From an uncultured Gammaproteobacteria bacterium (lineage in GTDB: Bacteria > Pseudomonadota > Gammaproteobacteria > Arenicellales > Poriferihabitantaceae): a DNA stretch of 64,000 nucleotides. Position numbers and translations under genes: made by a program. The stretch covers positions 62,001 through 126,000 of the forward strand of contig CAMYNW010000002.1 of assembly GCA_947259885.1 (NCBI GenBank), read 5' to 3'. The notes under the pieces were generated by a model, which saw only the letters and a list, made by a program, of their open reading frames with translations, searched no databases and was not told the DNA's origin. Shown here piece by piece: positions 53,512 through 62,847 of the stretch (the stretch's first letter is position 1; each line of letters starts with the position of its first letter).

Positions 53512-56379
53512 TTAAGCGACTGAGATGCGGCACAGAGACACTTTGGTCTCCTGCATCTGGGTGACTGAATCATATCCATAGGTGAACGCGGTATTCGCCG
53601 CTTCCCCCCGGACATACGGTGCAGTTCCTTCGGGATATTTATCCACAAGGTCCTCACCCTCGAAATGCCCACCAAAGTGGAAGGGCGTAAACACAACACC
53701 GGGCGCTACCCGCCTGGTGACCATGGCCTTGACCTTGATCTTGGAACCCTCCGGACTTTCTACCCAGACCATCTGCCCGTCTTTGACGCCGTTGTTATTG
53801 GCATCCGTAGGATTGATCTCGACGAACATATCCTGCTGCAGTTCAGCCAGCCACGGATTAGATCTACTTTCTTCACCACCTCCCTCGTATTCCACAAGCC
53901 GTCCACTGGTGTGAATAATCGGAAAGTCTTTGGAGAAGTCCTGAGATTGAATTGACGCGTACCGAGTCGGTAGACGATAGAACCGCTTACGATCTTCGTA
54001 GGTCGGGTACTTGGCAACCAGTTCACGATCGGGCGCATAGAGCGGTTCGCGATGAATCGGTACCCGATCCGGAAAAGTCCAGACAATGGCGCGTGCTTTG
54101 GCGTTTCCAAACGGCGCGCAACCATGATTGATTGCTACCCGTTGGATACCGCCAGACATGTCAGTCTTCCAGTTTTTACCTTCGGCGGCCTGTTTTTCTT
54201 CCGCTGTCAGGTCATCCCACCAACCGAGCGTTTTCAGCAGATCAGCGGTGAACTCCGGGTGGCCATCCTGAATCTCGTTACCTACCGGCCAAGAGTCTTC
54301 GGCCAGTAAGTTATTGCCCTCATGTTCGACACCAAATCGAGCGCGGAAGTTGAGACCACCTTCTGCCACCGGCTTGCTTGGATCATACAGAATCGGCGTG
54401 CCTGGGTGTCCCATTTCCGCGGTACCCCAACATGGCCAGGGCATTCCATAATATTCGCCGTCGCATGGACCACCTTCTGCTTTCAACGTGGTGGTGTTGA
54501 AAGTATGTTTGTTTTCCATATGCTTTTTGAGTCGCTCCGGGCTTTGTCCGGTATAGCCAATGGTCCACATTCCTTTATTGAATTCCAAGGTAATGTCTTC
54601 TATCAACGGCTCATCATCGTTCACCGCAATATTTTTAGTTAGTTCGTCGGCAAACCCAAGTTTCTTGGCAAACTTGTACATGATCGTGTGGTCTGGCAGT
54701 GAGTCGTAGAGAGGCTCGATCACTTTTTCCCGCCACTGCAGTGAACGGTTGGACGCGGTTACAGAACCATAAGTTTCGAACTGTGTCGTGGCCGGGAGCA
54801 AGTAAACGCCGTCGGTCCGATCATTCATGACTGCCGCATGGGTTGGATAGGGATCGATAATGACCATCATATCCAGCTTATCCATTGCCTTCTTCATCTC
54901 CAGACCCCTGGTCTGGCTGTTCACCGCATGACCGTTATAAACCATGCATCGAACATTGTCTTTCTGACCAATGTTCTCTTCAAGGACGCCATCAATCCAG
55001 CGTGAAACCGGGATACCACGGTAGTTTTGCGGGTGCACTGGCTTACCCTTGTCACCTTCAACTTCTTCCGGACTGAAGCGCGATTTGACCCACTCAGGAT
55101 CAAGGTCCCAGACACCAGACCAGTGCTTCCAGGCGCCCGCACTCAGGCCATAGTAGCCAGGTAGCGAGTGCGAAAGTACGCAAAAGTCCGTGGCACCCTG
55201 AACGTTGTCGTGTCCACGGAAGATATTGGCGCCGCCGCCTTCTTTACCGATATTTCCAAGTGCTAGCTGAAACGCACAGTAAGCACGTGTATTGTTATTT
55301 CCGATTGTGTGCTGGGTACCGCCCATACACCAAACAAAGGTAGCAGGACTGTTCTTGGCCATCATCTCGGCCGCAGTTTTTACTACGTCCTCGGGTGCTC
55401 CAGTAACCCGTTCGGTTTCTTCTGGAGTCCAGTTTGCAACTTCGGCGCGAACCTCATCCATGCCATAAACTCTTTGACGGATGTACTCTTTGTCCTCCCA
55501 GCCATTTTCAAAGATATGCCAGAGCATGCCCCAGATAATACCGACGTCGCTGCCGGGGCGAATCTGCACAAAGTGGTCTGCGTGCGCCGCTGTTCGCGTA
55601 TAGCGAGGATCGATAACCAACATCTTAGAACCATTTTCCTTGGCACGGAAAATATGCTGCAAGGAGACCGGGTGGGCTTCCGCAGGATTTGATCCGATAA
55701 ACAACATGCATTTACTGTTATGCATATCGTTGTAGGAATTAGTCATGGCGCCATAGCCCCAGGTGTTCGCCACACCAGCAACCGTAGTGGAATGACAGAT
55801 ACGGGCCTGGTGATCGACATTATTGGTGCCCCAAAGCGCGGCAAACTTTCGGAAGAAGTAGGATTGCTCGTTATTATGCTTAGCGGAACCCAGCCAGTAT
55901 ACGGAATCAGGACCTGACTCTTCGCGGATCTTCAGCATGCCGTCGCCGATCTCGTTGATCGCATCATCCCAGGTCATCTTCTTCCATTTACCACCCACCA
56001 TTTTCATCGGCGACTTGAGTCGACGCTCACCGTGACCATGTTCTCGAACCGATGCACCTTTGGCACAGTGGGCGCCGAGATTGAACGGTGAATCGAAATC
56101 AGGCTCCTGCCCGGTCCAGACGCCGTTTTGCACTTCTGCGCGCACCCCGCAACCGACCGAACAATGGGTGCAGACGCTGCGTTTGATTGTGGTTTCACCA
56201 CCGGCATCATCACTCGCCGCGTGGGCCTTCTTTACTCTCCCCGGGGCCAGCATTGTAGCTGCGGCGCCAGTTCCCATCGCCAGACCTGAGCGCTTGAGGA
56301 AGGCTCTTCGATTAATGGACTGGCCGATTCCCGAGGGGGCTTGGACCTCGACACCGGCTTGTTTTCTGATCAACTTCAT
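53512..56379 (-). CDS. fdhA: Formate dehydrogenase catalytic subunit (alpha), Cys-type
   Basis: The 955-residue molybdopterin enzyme has a Tat signal (INRRAFLKRSGLAMGTGAAA), the [4Fe-4S] cysteines 70, 73, 77 and 105, and the molybdenum-site motif ARICHSTTVAG with Cys195, followed by His196. Selenocysteine is therefore not used. It oxidises formate to CO2 in the periplasm. Its length is close to that of FDH-H/FDH3-type alpha subunits. The next gene, fdhB, starts 17 bases after the stop. Confidence 0.93.
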   Translation of the reverse strand: MKLIRKQAGVEVQAPSGIGQSINRRAFLKRSGLAMGTGAAATMLAPGRVKKAHAASDDAGGETTIKRSVCTHCSVGCGVRAEVQNGVWTGQEPDFDSPFNLGAHCAKGASVREHGHGERRLKSPMKMVGGKWKKMTWDDAINEIGDGMLKIREESGPDSVYWLGSAKHNNEQSYFFRKFAALWGTNNVDHQARICHSTTVAGVANTWGYGAMTNSYNDMHNSKCMLFIGSNPAEAHPVSLQHIFRAKENGSKMLVIDPRYTRTAAHADHFVQIRPGSDVGIIWGMLWHIFENGWEDKEYIRQRVYGMDEVRAEVANWTPEETERVTGAPEDVVKTAAEMMAKNSPATFVWCMGGTQHTIGNNNTRAYCAFQLALGNIGKEGGGANIFRGHDNVQGATDFCVLSHSLPGYYGLSAGAWKHWSGVWDLDPEWVKSRFSPEEVEGDKGKPVHPQNYRGIPVSRWIDGVLEENIGQKDNVRCMVYNGHAVNSQTRGLEMKKAMDKLDMMVIIDPYPTHAAVMNDRTDGVYLLPATTQFETYGSVTASNRSLQWREKVIEPLYDSLPDHTIMYKFAKKLGFADELTKNIAVNDDEPLIEDITLEFNKGMWTIGYTGQSPERLKKHMENKHTFNTTTLKAEGGPCDGEYYGMPWPCWGTAEMGHPGTPILYDPSKPVAEGGLNFRARFGVEHEGNNLLAEDSWPVGNEIQDGHPEFTADLLKTLGWWDDLTAEEKQAAEGKNWKTDMSGGIQRVAINHGCAPFGNAKARAIVWTFPDRVPIHREPLYAPDRELVAKYPTYEDRKRFYRLPTRYASIQSQDFSKDFPIIHTSGRLVEYEGGGEESRSNPWLAELQQDMFVEINPTDANNNGVKDGQMVWVESPEGSKIKVKAMVTRRVAPGVVFTPFHFGGHFEGEDLVDKYPEGTAPYVRGEAANTAFTYGYDSVTQMQETKVSLCRISVA

Positions 56380-56452
56380 TGGTAGTGCTCCTGAATCGCT
56401 TGGCGAATCGTATTATTAATAATAACTGTTGAAATTAATGAGTTTGGCCGAA

Positions 56453-56668
56453 TTAAAATCGAGCCAGTCGGTAATATTCTTTGACGTGATCAGATTCCTG
56501 ATAACCTTGGCTCACAGCCTTAGTATTTTCGGGGTCTGTTTGTTCCGCCAATGCTTCTGCGGCCAATGCACCACTGCCTACCGCAGCGGTCGTAATCGCG
56601 GCGCCTTTCAGAAATGAACGCCGCTGGCTAACGTCGCTTTCGCGCCTTTTATTTGCAGTTTTTTTCAT
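56453..56668 (-). CDS. Formate dehydrogenase region Tat-target peptide
   Basis: A 71-residue protein of the formate-dehydrogenase-region Tat-target family: basic N-terminus, VSQRRSFLKGAAITTAAVGSGALAAEALA (Tat motif) and a short tail ending HVKEYYRLARF. The tail is the whole mature peptide, about 30 residues. Its consistent position beside fdhA in many genomes suggests an assembly role, but none is established. Confidence 0.88.
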   Translation of the reverse strand: MKKTANKRRESDVSQRRSFLKGAAITTAAVGSGALAAEALAEQTDPENTKAVSQGYQESDHVKEYYRLARF

Positions 56669-56710
56669 GATGCATTCCTCTTTTGATTCAAATGTTTTGC
56701 ATTTTAAGGT

Positions 56711-57355
56711 CTAGTGTTCTTGAATATTCAAGTACAGATTTTCAAGTTTGATAAATCGTTCGCCCAACATGCCCACCGCCTGGTAGAAATTTGCGGACTT
56801 GGCGCTCTGCAGCTCTCGGAAAAATTTTTCCGCCCAGGGATGCAGGTGTCGGATAAAAAACCTGCGCTGCTGATAACTCTCAATATCGTCCGAGTTAATC
56901 AGAATAGACATGGTTTCACAGATTGCAGAGATATGGTCTTCGGGTTCTTTCTGATCCGGGTTGGACTCAAATCCAAGGCTGCGCAAATCATCCCGCAATT
57001 CACTTAAAGGCGTATCCATCAGAAATCCGGTTAAATGCCAGGAGCCGTACTGAACGATCTCGCCGCGACCAACTCCAATGAATAACGCATGGTATTCGTC
57101 ATCAAGCTTTTCCATATCGAGGTTCAACGCCTCTTGTTTTAACCTCTGCCAGGCGACACCGATTTCACCCGGATCCTGCCCATTTTCAGGGGATTCGATA
57201 TGACAAAGATAATCAATCAGATCCTGGGAAGGGATATCGCTGAGGAGGGACGCAAGAATCATGTAGGTACTAGAGCGTGCCTGGTCCTCTTGATCGATCA
57301 ACGATGCAAGCTGTTGGCTATCGTTTCCGTCCGCAGACGAAACTGTTTGTTCCAA
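56711..57355 (-). CDS. TorD/DmsD-family Tat chaperone
   Basis: A 214-residue all-helical chaperone: YMILASLLSDIPSQDLIDYL, LDDEYHALFIGVGRGEIVQYGSWHLTGFLMDTPLSELRDDL (the family's EYxxLFxG...PYGS-like core) and RRFFIRHLHPWAEKF. Such proteins guard Tat signal peptides and help insert the molybdenum cofactor; here FdhA is the obvious client. It is the promoter-proximal gene of the operon, consistent with chaperone-first expression. Confidence 0.88.
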   Translation of the reverse strand: MEQTVSSADGNDSQQLASLIDQEDQARSSTYMILASLLSDIPSQDLIDYLCHIESPENGQDPGEIGVAWQRLKQEALNLDMEKLDDEYHALFIGVGRGEIVQYGSWHLTGFLMDTPLSELRDDLRSLGFESNPDQKEPEDHISAICETMSILINSDDIESYQQRRFFIRHLHPWAEKFFRELQSAKSANFYQAVGMLGERFIKLENLYLNIQEH

Positions 57356-57498
57356 CGATGTTCTCCCAAATGGTGCGAGCGTTAAACTGCCGGGTAGTTT
57401 CCGACCCGGTCGTTATAATATTTATCCAGGTGACGATATACCTATAGGTATACCGGTTCAAGTTTCCCTCTGCTGATGCCATATGCAGCGATTGAGAC

Positions 57499-57538
57499 GC
57501 TATATTTTTTGCTACCCCATTATGTTGAAATAAATCAA
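57499..57538 (-). promoter_or_regulatory. Candidate FNR/Crp-type box and -10 upstream of the fdh operon
   Basis: On the minus strand TTGATTTATTTCAA (57538-57525) matches the FNR consensus TTGAT-N4-ATCAA at nine of ten positions. TATAGC (57504-57499) lies about 20 bases further, near the spacing of an activator centred at -41.5. Distance to torD is about 150 bases. Regulation by oxygen is an inference. Confidence 0.45.
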
Positions 57539-57665
57539 ACATTTAACGCAGATCAAGGAATCTTAATCAAAATTGCGCCTTATAGTGTAGGAAATTACAC
57601 TCCAATTACCAATATAAAAAGAATAATATTCTGGATTTTTTATACCAATAACTGAAGTTTAGTGC

Positions 57666-59333
57666 CTATCGAATCATGTCCTTACGATCGTACATATCGG
57701 CAACTCGACAGTCTTCACACATTCGAAGCCGATTGACCGCCTCCGGGGTATCAAACATCCAATGCCCTTGCAGTTTCTCCATCATGCGATTGATCATGGC
57801 ATGGGTGGCAAATGGCTTACCACAGCTTACACATCGGAATGGTTCTTCTTCCTTCAGGACACTGCTTCGATTCGCCTCTGAATTGTCAAAGTTAAACCTT
57901 GGTTCTAATGTTAGTGCAGATTCTGGACATGCCCGTGTGCAGATACCGCACTGAAGGCAATTGGATTCAATAAACTTTAGCGCTGGCGTTTCACCGCCAG
58001 CTTCCAACGCATTTCCAGGGCAGACTGAAACGCAGCCCATGCACAAAGTACAGGCTTCAGAGTCAAGGTTAATCCGTCCAAAAATACTGTCATCTGACAA
58101 TGCAATAACTTTTTGGGGGCTTGGGCAAATTTCATTGAAGAATTGCATCGCACTGCGAATGATGCTGCGCTTGTTACCGATCGCGGCGTATGTCGCAACC
58201 TTGTCCAACGACTCTGGGTCGAGTGGGCAGGCGGTAACAGCGTCTAAATCTTTAACCAGGGATAGTTTATATTTTGACAGAGCCAGTTTCTCTAACGCAC
58301 CTTCGAGAAAACTGATATCGCGTTGTAGAGAATTTCTGACCTGATCGGAGATTGTGTCCGGCGCATACAGGTATAAACGGGTGGCTCCATATGCGAGGCA
58401 AGAGGCAAGTAAGTCGAGGCCGGCCGCTCCTAACTCCTCAAGGACAAATGGCACCACATGCTCCGGAAGATCGTTTTGATTTGCTCGAACCTGCTCGGCC
58501 CCATGCTCATTGTCGTAAATCAGCAGGGTAATCGCGACGTTATCGGTTGCAGCACGCAGATCCCTGATCATTTGCCGCAATAATTCGATTTGCTCTTCCG
58601 CCCTGGGATAGCGATACGATATTGCTCCGGAGGGACAGCTAGTGGTGCAGGATCCACCGCCCTGACAAAGATAAGGATTGACCTCAATCTGCTCACCAAT
58701 AGAAATGATGGCATCAGTGGGGCAGGCCTCGATACATCGATTGCAACCCGCAATTCCGCTACGACTGTGGGCACAGATATCTGGATTGTAGTCAAAGAAT
58801 TTTGGTTTCTCGAACTCTCCGATCAATTCTGGGATTTGTTCAATAGCAGCATCCAGCAAATCTGTATCATCTCCCACGTAGTGATAGCCTGGCGGTTTAA
58901 TCGCAGCGCTCATAAGCGCTTCAAGGCTGCAGTCAAGAACATGATCAAACAGGCCATTTTGAATGCCAAAGATATGGCCCAGACTCATTGAGTCGTCTTC
59001 GGCATCAACATCACCCGCCAGCCGCGCGGTGAACCTGCCTAGATATCCCTCGATGCGCAGATTCGCGACATTCCATCCATTGCTGATTTTTCCAGCAGAG
59101 TTAGTATCAGATGGCACAGCGATAAAGGCTTGAAGCCGCTGGTCCAACTTTGATTCTATTTCCCGAGCCTTCTCCGGATCGGCAATTATCAAGACGCGGT
59201 TAGACGATACGTAGGAAACATTTGTGGTTGGGGTCGGCGACCAGGGAATGGAAGAGAGAATCTGATAGCGTGCCTCACCAACCGCAGTGTGACGATTGAG
59301 ATCAAGTTGTATAGCGTCAAGATAAGTAGACAT
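57666..59333 (-). CDS. Polyferredoxin with four 4Fe-4S motifs, FDH-associated
   Basis: A 555-residue protein: N-terminal 170 residues of no clear fold, then CAHSRSGIAGCNRCIEACP, CQGGGSCTTSCPSGA, a central alpha/beta domain (about 250-380), CTLCMGCVSVCPGNA and CLQCGICTRACPESA, and a C-terminal CxxC pair (CVSCGK...CEDCR) that may bind zinc. Such proteins sit in FDH clusters of proteobacteria and should transfer electrons or assemble clusters. No signal or membrane helix is seen, so it is cytosolic. DUF3306 lies 13 bases upstream. Confidence 0.85.
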   Translation of the reverse strand: MSTYLDAIQLDLNRHTAVGEARYQILSSIPWSPTPTTNVSYVSSNRVLIIADPEKAREIESKLDQRLQAFIAVPSDTNSAGKISNGWNVANLRIEGYLGRFTARLAGDVDAEDDSMSLGHIFGIQNGLFDHVLDCSLEALMSAAIKPPGYHYVGDDTDLLDAAIEQIPELIGEFEKPKFFDYNPDICAHSRSGIAGCNRCIEACPTDAIISIGEQIEVNPYLCQGGGSCTTSCPSGAISYRYPRAEEQIELLRQMIRDLRAATDNVAITLLIYDNEHGAEQVRANQNDLPEHVVPFVLEELGAAGLDLLASCLAYGATRLYLYAPDTISDQVRNSLQRDISFLEGALEKLALSKYKLSLVKDLDAVTACPLDPESLDKVATYAAIGNKRSIIRSAMQFFNEICPSPQKVIALSDDSIFGRINLDSEACTLCMGCVSVCPGNALEAGGETPALKFIESNCLQCGICTRACPESALTLEPRFNFDNSEANRSSVLKEEEPFRCVSCGKPFATHAMINRMMEKLQGHWMFDTPEAVNRLRMCEDCRVADMYDRKDMIR

Positions 59334-59346
59334 TTTTAGTATTCAG

Positions 59347-60033
59347 TTAAGAGTTTGACTGCTCTTTTTCCCTGTTTTCAGTTTCGTCAGTTGATACCAC
59401 GGCCTCAGTTTGCTCGGTAACAGCTGGCTGAGACTCCGGACCGTCATCGGATTCAATCTGATCTTCATCGTCGGACTTTAAGGACTCATCCTCCTTCTCG
59501 ACTTCCCCGGCGAGACGTTCGGCTTCGGCTTTCTCTTCCGCTTCTTTCTTCCGCTGCTCCGCAAGCTCGGCTTGATGCTTCATATCGGAAGTAATAATGT
59601 CACCAAGTGGTTCAAAGTTCGTGAAATCATCATCGTAATCGTCTAGACCATCGCGTACGTTGAATCCTTTCCCCGCAAACAACTTTCGCAGTGCGAGTTT
59701 ACGCAATTTATCACTAACCCCTGGGGACATAAAACCAGAGTAATCGCTATTTTCATCCAAAGATTCAACAGGGGGCATATCCTCATCAGTGAGATCTGGA
59801 GTGTCCTTAAGTTTTTCGCCCTGTTCGCCTGCTAGTTGCTCTACTTCAGTGACTGGCAACAGTGCGCCATTTGAATCACGAGGGGTAATCGTATTCAATG
59901 ATACTGGTGGCTGTTCTGAGTCAAGTGACTCAGTCTGCATCAACGGTTCAGTTTGTCGCTTATCGTCTAGTTTGCGACGAGACCAGCGCGACAGAAACGT
60001 GCCATCCTCCTGTTTTTCAGGATCCTTAATCAT
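59347..60033 (-). CDS. DUF3306 family protein
   Basis: A 228-residue acidic protein with FLSRWSRRKLDD at the N-terminus, the family core (LTDEDMPPVESLDENSDYSGFMSPGVSDKLRKLALRKLF... to FTNFEPLGDII) and an unusually Glu/Asp-rich, Gln-containing tail (about 145-228) that is probably disordered. Its start overlaps the DUF3305 stop by eight bases. DUF3305 and DUF3306 co-occur with formate dehydrogenases; their roles are unknown. Confidence 0.87.
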   Translation of the reverse strand: MIKDPEKQEDGTFLSRWSRRKLDDKRQTEPLMQTESLDSEQPPVSLNTITPRDSNGALLPVTEVEQLAGEQGEKLKDTPDLTDEDMPPVESLDENSDYSGFMSPGVSDKLRKLALRKLFAGKGFNVRDGLDDYDDDFTNFEPLGDIITSDMKHQAELAEQRKKEAEEKAEAERLAGEVEKEDESLKSDDEDQIESDDGPESQPAVTEQTEAVVSTDETENREKEQSNS

Positions 60034-60565
60034 GTTTCTTTTGAGATTGATTGCTTGTTCTTATGGAATCTTGCAACCAATCCCTGCGCTTGCGCTTTTT
60101 CTTCTCCACTGGCTCATAGTGGTCCAAAACATAGTGCTCAAGAAGCTCACGAATATCAACCGGCATCGGAATCGACAACACGATATCATCAGTTTCGAGA
60201 TGACCCATGGCTTCATCCTGGTTGGCGGTAACGTAGAATGGAATAATTTCCATGGCTCCTGGTTCACCTTCGCAGACGACAAATAAGTATGGGTCACTGG
60301 AAAGCAGGTTGTACCAGTACCCTTCTCCACCATCTTTGAACAGATTCAGGCTCAGGCCGCCATGAAAAAATCTCTGGGTAGTCCCATCATCCTGTACAGT
60401 AACTTGTTGCTGAAGGCTGTCCAGGTTTTGATCGGATACCACGGTATATATTGACCAACTTGGTACAACCCATCGCTTACTCTGATCAATTGTCCGCTCT
60501 AACACCACAGCAATTGGAATGGAGACCCGCGAAGTTTCCTCCGCCCTGTTCGAGCTATCATTCAT
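60026..60565 (-). CDS. DUF3305 family protein
   Basis: The 179-residue protein carries the DUF3305 features: IPIAVVLERTIDQSKRWVVPSWSI at the start, GLSLNLFKDGGEGYWYNLLSSDPYLFVVCE in the middle, then PFYVTANQDEAMGHLETDD. It lies inside the second minus-strand unit of the formate island and overlaps DUF3306. Cytosolic; function unknown. Confidence 0.87.
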   Translation of the reverse strand: MNDSSNRAEETSRVSIPIAVVLERTIDQSKRWVVPSWSIYTVVSDQNLDSLQQQVTVQDDGTTQRFFHGGLSLNLFKDGGEGYWYNLLSSDPYLFVVCEGEPGAMEIIPFYVTANQDEAMGHLETDDIVLSIPMPVDIRELLEHYVLDHYEPVEKKKRKRRDWLQDSIRTSNQSQKKHD

Positions 60566-60589
60566 CGATGGTGAGGTATAAATTCCGCG

Positions 60590-60799
60590 TTATGCTTCAA
60601 TTTTGATCGTATCGACAATGTCCACGTCCAGCCCAAGCTCTCGAATAGAAAGCGAAATTGTAGCTTCAAAACTATCACCGATCTTAATCTTCCCATCCTC
60701 CAAACCATCTCGTACCGCCTGCTCAATGCTTCGCTGGGACATAATTCCGGTCTTTTTCAGGAATTTCCTGATCTGCATATTCAATGCGTCCTCATTCAT
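60590..60799 (-). CDS. DUF6494 family protein
   Basis: A 69-residue helical protein, NEDALNMQIRKFLKKTGIMS then QRSIEQAVRDGLEDGKI, which matches the DUF6494 family of formate-dehydrogenase-linked small proteins. I start at 60799; a longer frame to 60916 adds a hydrophobic, unrelated N-terminus. It is the first gene of the unit DUF6494-DUF3305-DUF3306-polyferredoxin, 24 bases before the next. Confidence 0.85.
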   Translation of the reverse strand: MNEDALNMQIRKFLKKTGIMSQRSIEQAVRDGLEDGKIKIGDSFEATISLSIRELGLDVDIVDTIKIEA

Positions 60800-60973
60800 A
60801 CTTGAATTACCTGTATCCAAAACCATAGAGAATAGTAGCTGACGACTCGTAAATACAACAGCCAGCATCTGAAATAAAACTAATTTCAGCAAATATAAAC
60901 TGCACAATGTAGCCAACCTACTTTATAACCTTATTCTCCGTTAATATCTGACCATTAATTTCAACAACACAAC

Positions 60974-61831
60974 ATGGCCACCGCATCTATTATGAGCACC
61001 GAGGGTTCAGACTCTCGAGCACATCGCCCGTTTATGAGCGATGAAGGCCTTGAATCTGTTCACCGCGCTGAAGCTTATGACCAGTTTGGCAATAAAAGCG
61101 AAGTGAATATCGTTGGTGAAGTACCTTTAACTATCAAGGTTGACGGTCACGAGTTAGTCACCCTGATGACCCTTGGGTCACGCCCAGAGCTATTGGTACT
61201 CGGCTATCTGCGCAACCAGACTCTTTTTGAGCATTCCGGCGAAATAAAATCGATCATAGTGGATTGGGATCGCGAACTCGCGGAAGTCGAAACACAACAT
61301 GGTGATGGCGTTACCGGCGTTGACACTTCAAAACGTATTGTTACAACCGGCTGCGGCCAGGGTACGATACTGAGCTGCACCCTGGATAAACTTTATCAAC
61401 ACCGTCTACCTGAGACCCAAATTCGCCAGTCCGATATCTATAACGTATTAGGAAAAATCAAGGACTACAACAAGACTTATCGTGCCGCGGGTTCAGTTCA
61501 TGGATGTGGGCTGTGTAAGGATGGCGAAGTCCTCACATTTGTCGAAGACGTCGGCCGGCACAACGCCATGGACACAATTTCTGGCGAAATGTGGCTGCAA
61601 GACATTGATGGGTCCGATAAGATTTTCTATACCACCGGCAGACTGACTTCTGAGATCGTGATGAAATCGGCGCTCATGGGCATTCCCGTTCTGGTCTCTA
61701 GAAACGGCACCACACATATGGCCTTTGAATTAGCCCAGGAATTAGGGGTTACCTTAATCGCAAGAGCAAAGAGTCGCCACTTTGTTGCGCTTAACACTCG
61801 CAATATGATTTTTGACGCTGTGCCCAGTTAA
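60974..61831 (+). CDS. fdhD: Formate dehydrogenase accessory sulfurtransferase FdhD
   Basis: The 285-residue protein moves sulfur to the Mo cofactor of FdhA. Features: VNIVGEVPLTIKVDGHELVTLMTLG, TTGCGQGTILSC (Cys-containing loop), SVHGCGLCKDGEVLTFVEDVGRHNAMDTI and TTGRLTSEIVMKSALMGIPVLVSRNGTT. The usual CxxC is here CGQGTILSC, a variant. It diverges from the DUF6494 unit. A degenerate copy of its 3' end lies 1 kb downstream. Confidence 0.93.
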   Translation: MATASIMSTEGSDSRAHRPFMSDEGLESVHRAEAYDQFGNKSEVNIVGEVPLTIKVDGHELVTLMTLGSRPELLVLGYLRNQTLFEHSGEIKSIIVDWDRELAEVETQHGDGVTGVDTSKRIVTTGCGQGTILSCTLDKLYQHRLPETQIRQSDIYNVLGKIKDYNKTYRAAGSVHGCGLCKDGEVLTFVEDVGRHNAMDTISGEMWLQDIDGSDKIFYTTGRLTSEIVMKSALMGIPVLVSRNGTTHMAFELAQELGVTLIARAKSRHFVALNTRNMIFDAVPS

Positions 61832-61978
61832 CCCGACTCAGGTTCCTGTTTTGATTTCCGGCGTTGCATCCGCTTGAACGCATTCTGCGACGTCAAAATT
61901 TCATTCTGCCGAAAAAAGTATAGTTTATAAATTGGTTGGAGGCATAGAACTATCGACCAGACAAACAGTTACGGGTTT

Positions 61979-62605
61979 TCAATTGTCCTCGTCAGTAAAT
62001 TTTGCATCCCAGTGAGAACCATCGCAAAACGGTTTGTTCTTGGACGCACCACAACGACAAAGTGCACATTTATCGGAAATACCATCTGTGCTTCGTGAAG
62101 AGTCATTGAGTGTGAATGCGCCGGTAATGTGATAGGGCCCGTTTTTAGAAATATAAACCTCGTCAACCAGCTCCCCCTCGTCGCTGTGCCTGCCATCAAT
62201 GCTATATCTGAGCGCCCCGGACGGGCATTTCTCTATAACCGCTTTGATATCTTCCAAATCGGCACCGTCAGGATCAATCCACGGTGTTTCTCCCATTCGC
62301 CAGACACTGGCAAGCCTCTCAGTACAATGACCCGCATGCGCGCATAGACGCCGGTTATCGAAAATAGTGATCTTCTCCCCAGCATAGTCGTTCCATTTTC
62401 CCGTCTTGGGCTTATCCACTGCACTGGAAAATTCAATACTTTTGTGCGAGCCGTCACAATAAGGTTTGTTGTTAGATTTAGCGCAACGACATAAAAACAC
62501 CACATCCTTTTCCGAAGAAATGTCAGCGCCCTTAGAATTCTTCAATGATTTAAGATTACGGACTAGATATGGCCCGTTTAATTTGGGTTCAATCTCTATG
62601 CTCAT
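61979..62605 (-). CDS. Double CDGSH iron-sulfur protein with central ferredoxin-like domain
   Basis: A 208-residue protein: CDGSH domain 1 (CRCAKSNNKPYCDGSH, about 40-56), a Fer4_19-like middle domain (RRLCAHAGHCTERL...CPSGALRYSI), and CDGSH domain 2 (CRCGASKNKPFCDGSH near the end). Each CDGSH should bind a [2Fe-2S] cluster through three Cys and one His. Likely a redox or iron-sulfur carrier; the partner is unknown. It lies between fdhD and a duplicated fragment of the fdhD tail. Confidence 0.9.
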   Translation of the reverse strand: MSIEIEPKLNGPYLVRNLKSLKNSKGADISSEKDVVFLCRCAKSNNKPYCDGSHKSIEFSSAVDKPKTGKWNDYAGEKITIFDNRRLCAHAGHCTERLASVWRMGETPWIDPDGADLEDIKAVIEKCPSGALRYSIDGRHSDEGELVDEVYISKNGPYHITGAFTLNDSSRSTDGISDKCALCRCGASKNKPFCDGSHWDAKFTDEDN

Positions 62606-62796
62606 GATCGTGCCTATCTATGTAAAATTAGTTAAGCCTATCTTAGAGGAAATCTTGAATTGAGTGTCAAGACAAAACGTATCCAGTGTTGATTTATCGG
62701 AGACTAAGCACGAGTTTACCGGCGTACACTGCGCTACGCCCTCGTTTTTCCTGGTCCAATTATGAGCGGTAAAAGCCTTGATTAAGAGTTTTGATC

Positions 62797-62835
62797 TTGT
62801 TGCGCTTAACACTCAAGTTATGATTTTTAATGCTG
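62797..62835 (+). repeat. Echo of the fdhD 3' end
   Basis: TTGTTGCGCTTAACACTC (62797-62814) is identical to fdhD bases 61782-61799, and TATGATTTTT with TGCTG follows in both. The copy is 1015 bases downstream of the original with the CDGSH gene between them, and encodes nothing. Confidence 0.75.
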
Positions 62836-62847
62836 CGCTTATATACA

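Noticed and set aside
53512..56379. Selenocysteine at the FdhA active site
   Set aside because: The motif has Cys195 (TGC/TGT-type codon) and no in-frame TGA is present.
57555..57575. Second FNR-like site (TTGATTAAGATTCCTTGATC on the minus strand)
   Set aside because: The half-sites are in direct, not inverted, orientation, so it does not fit a dimer.
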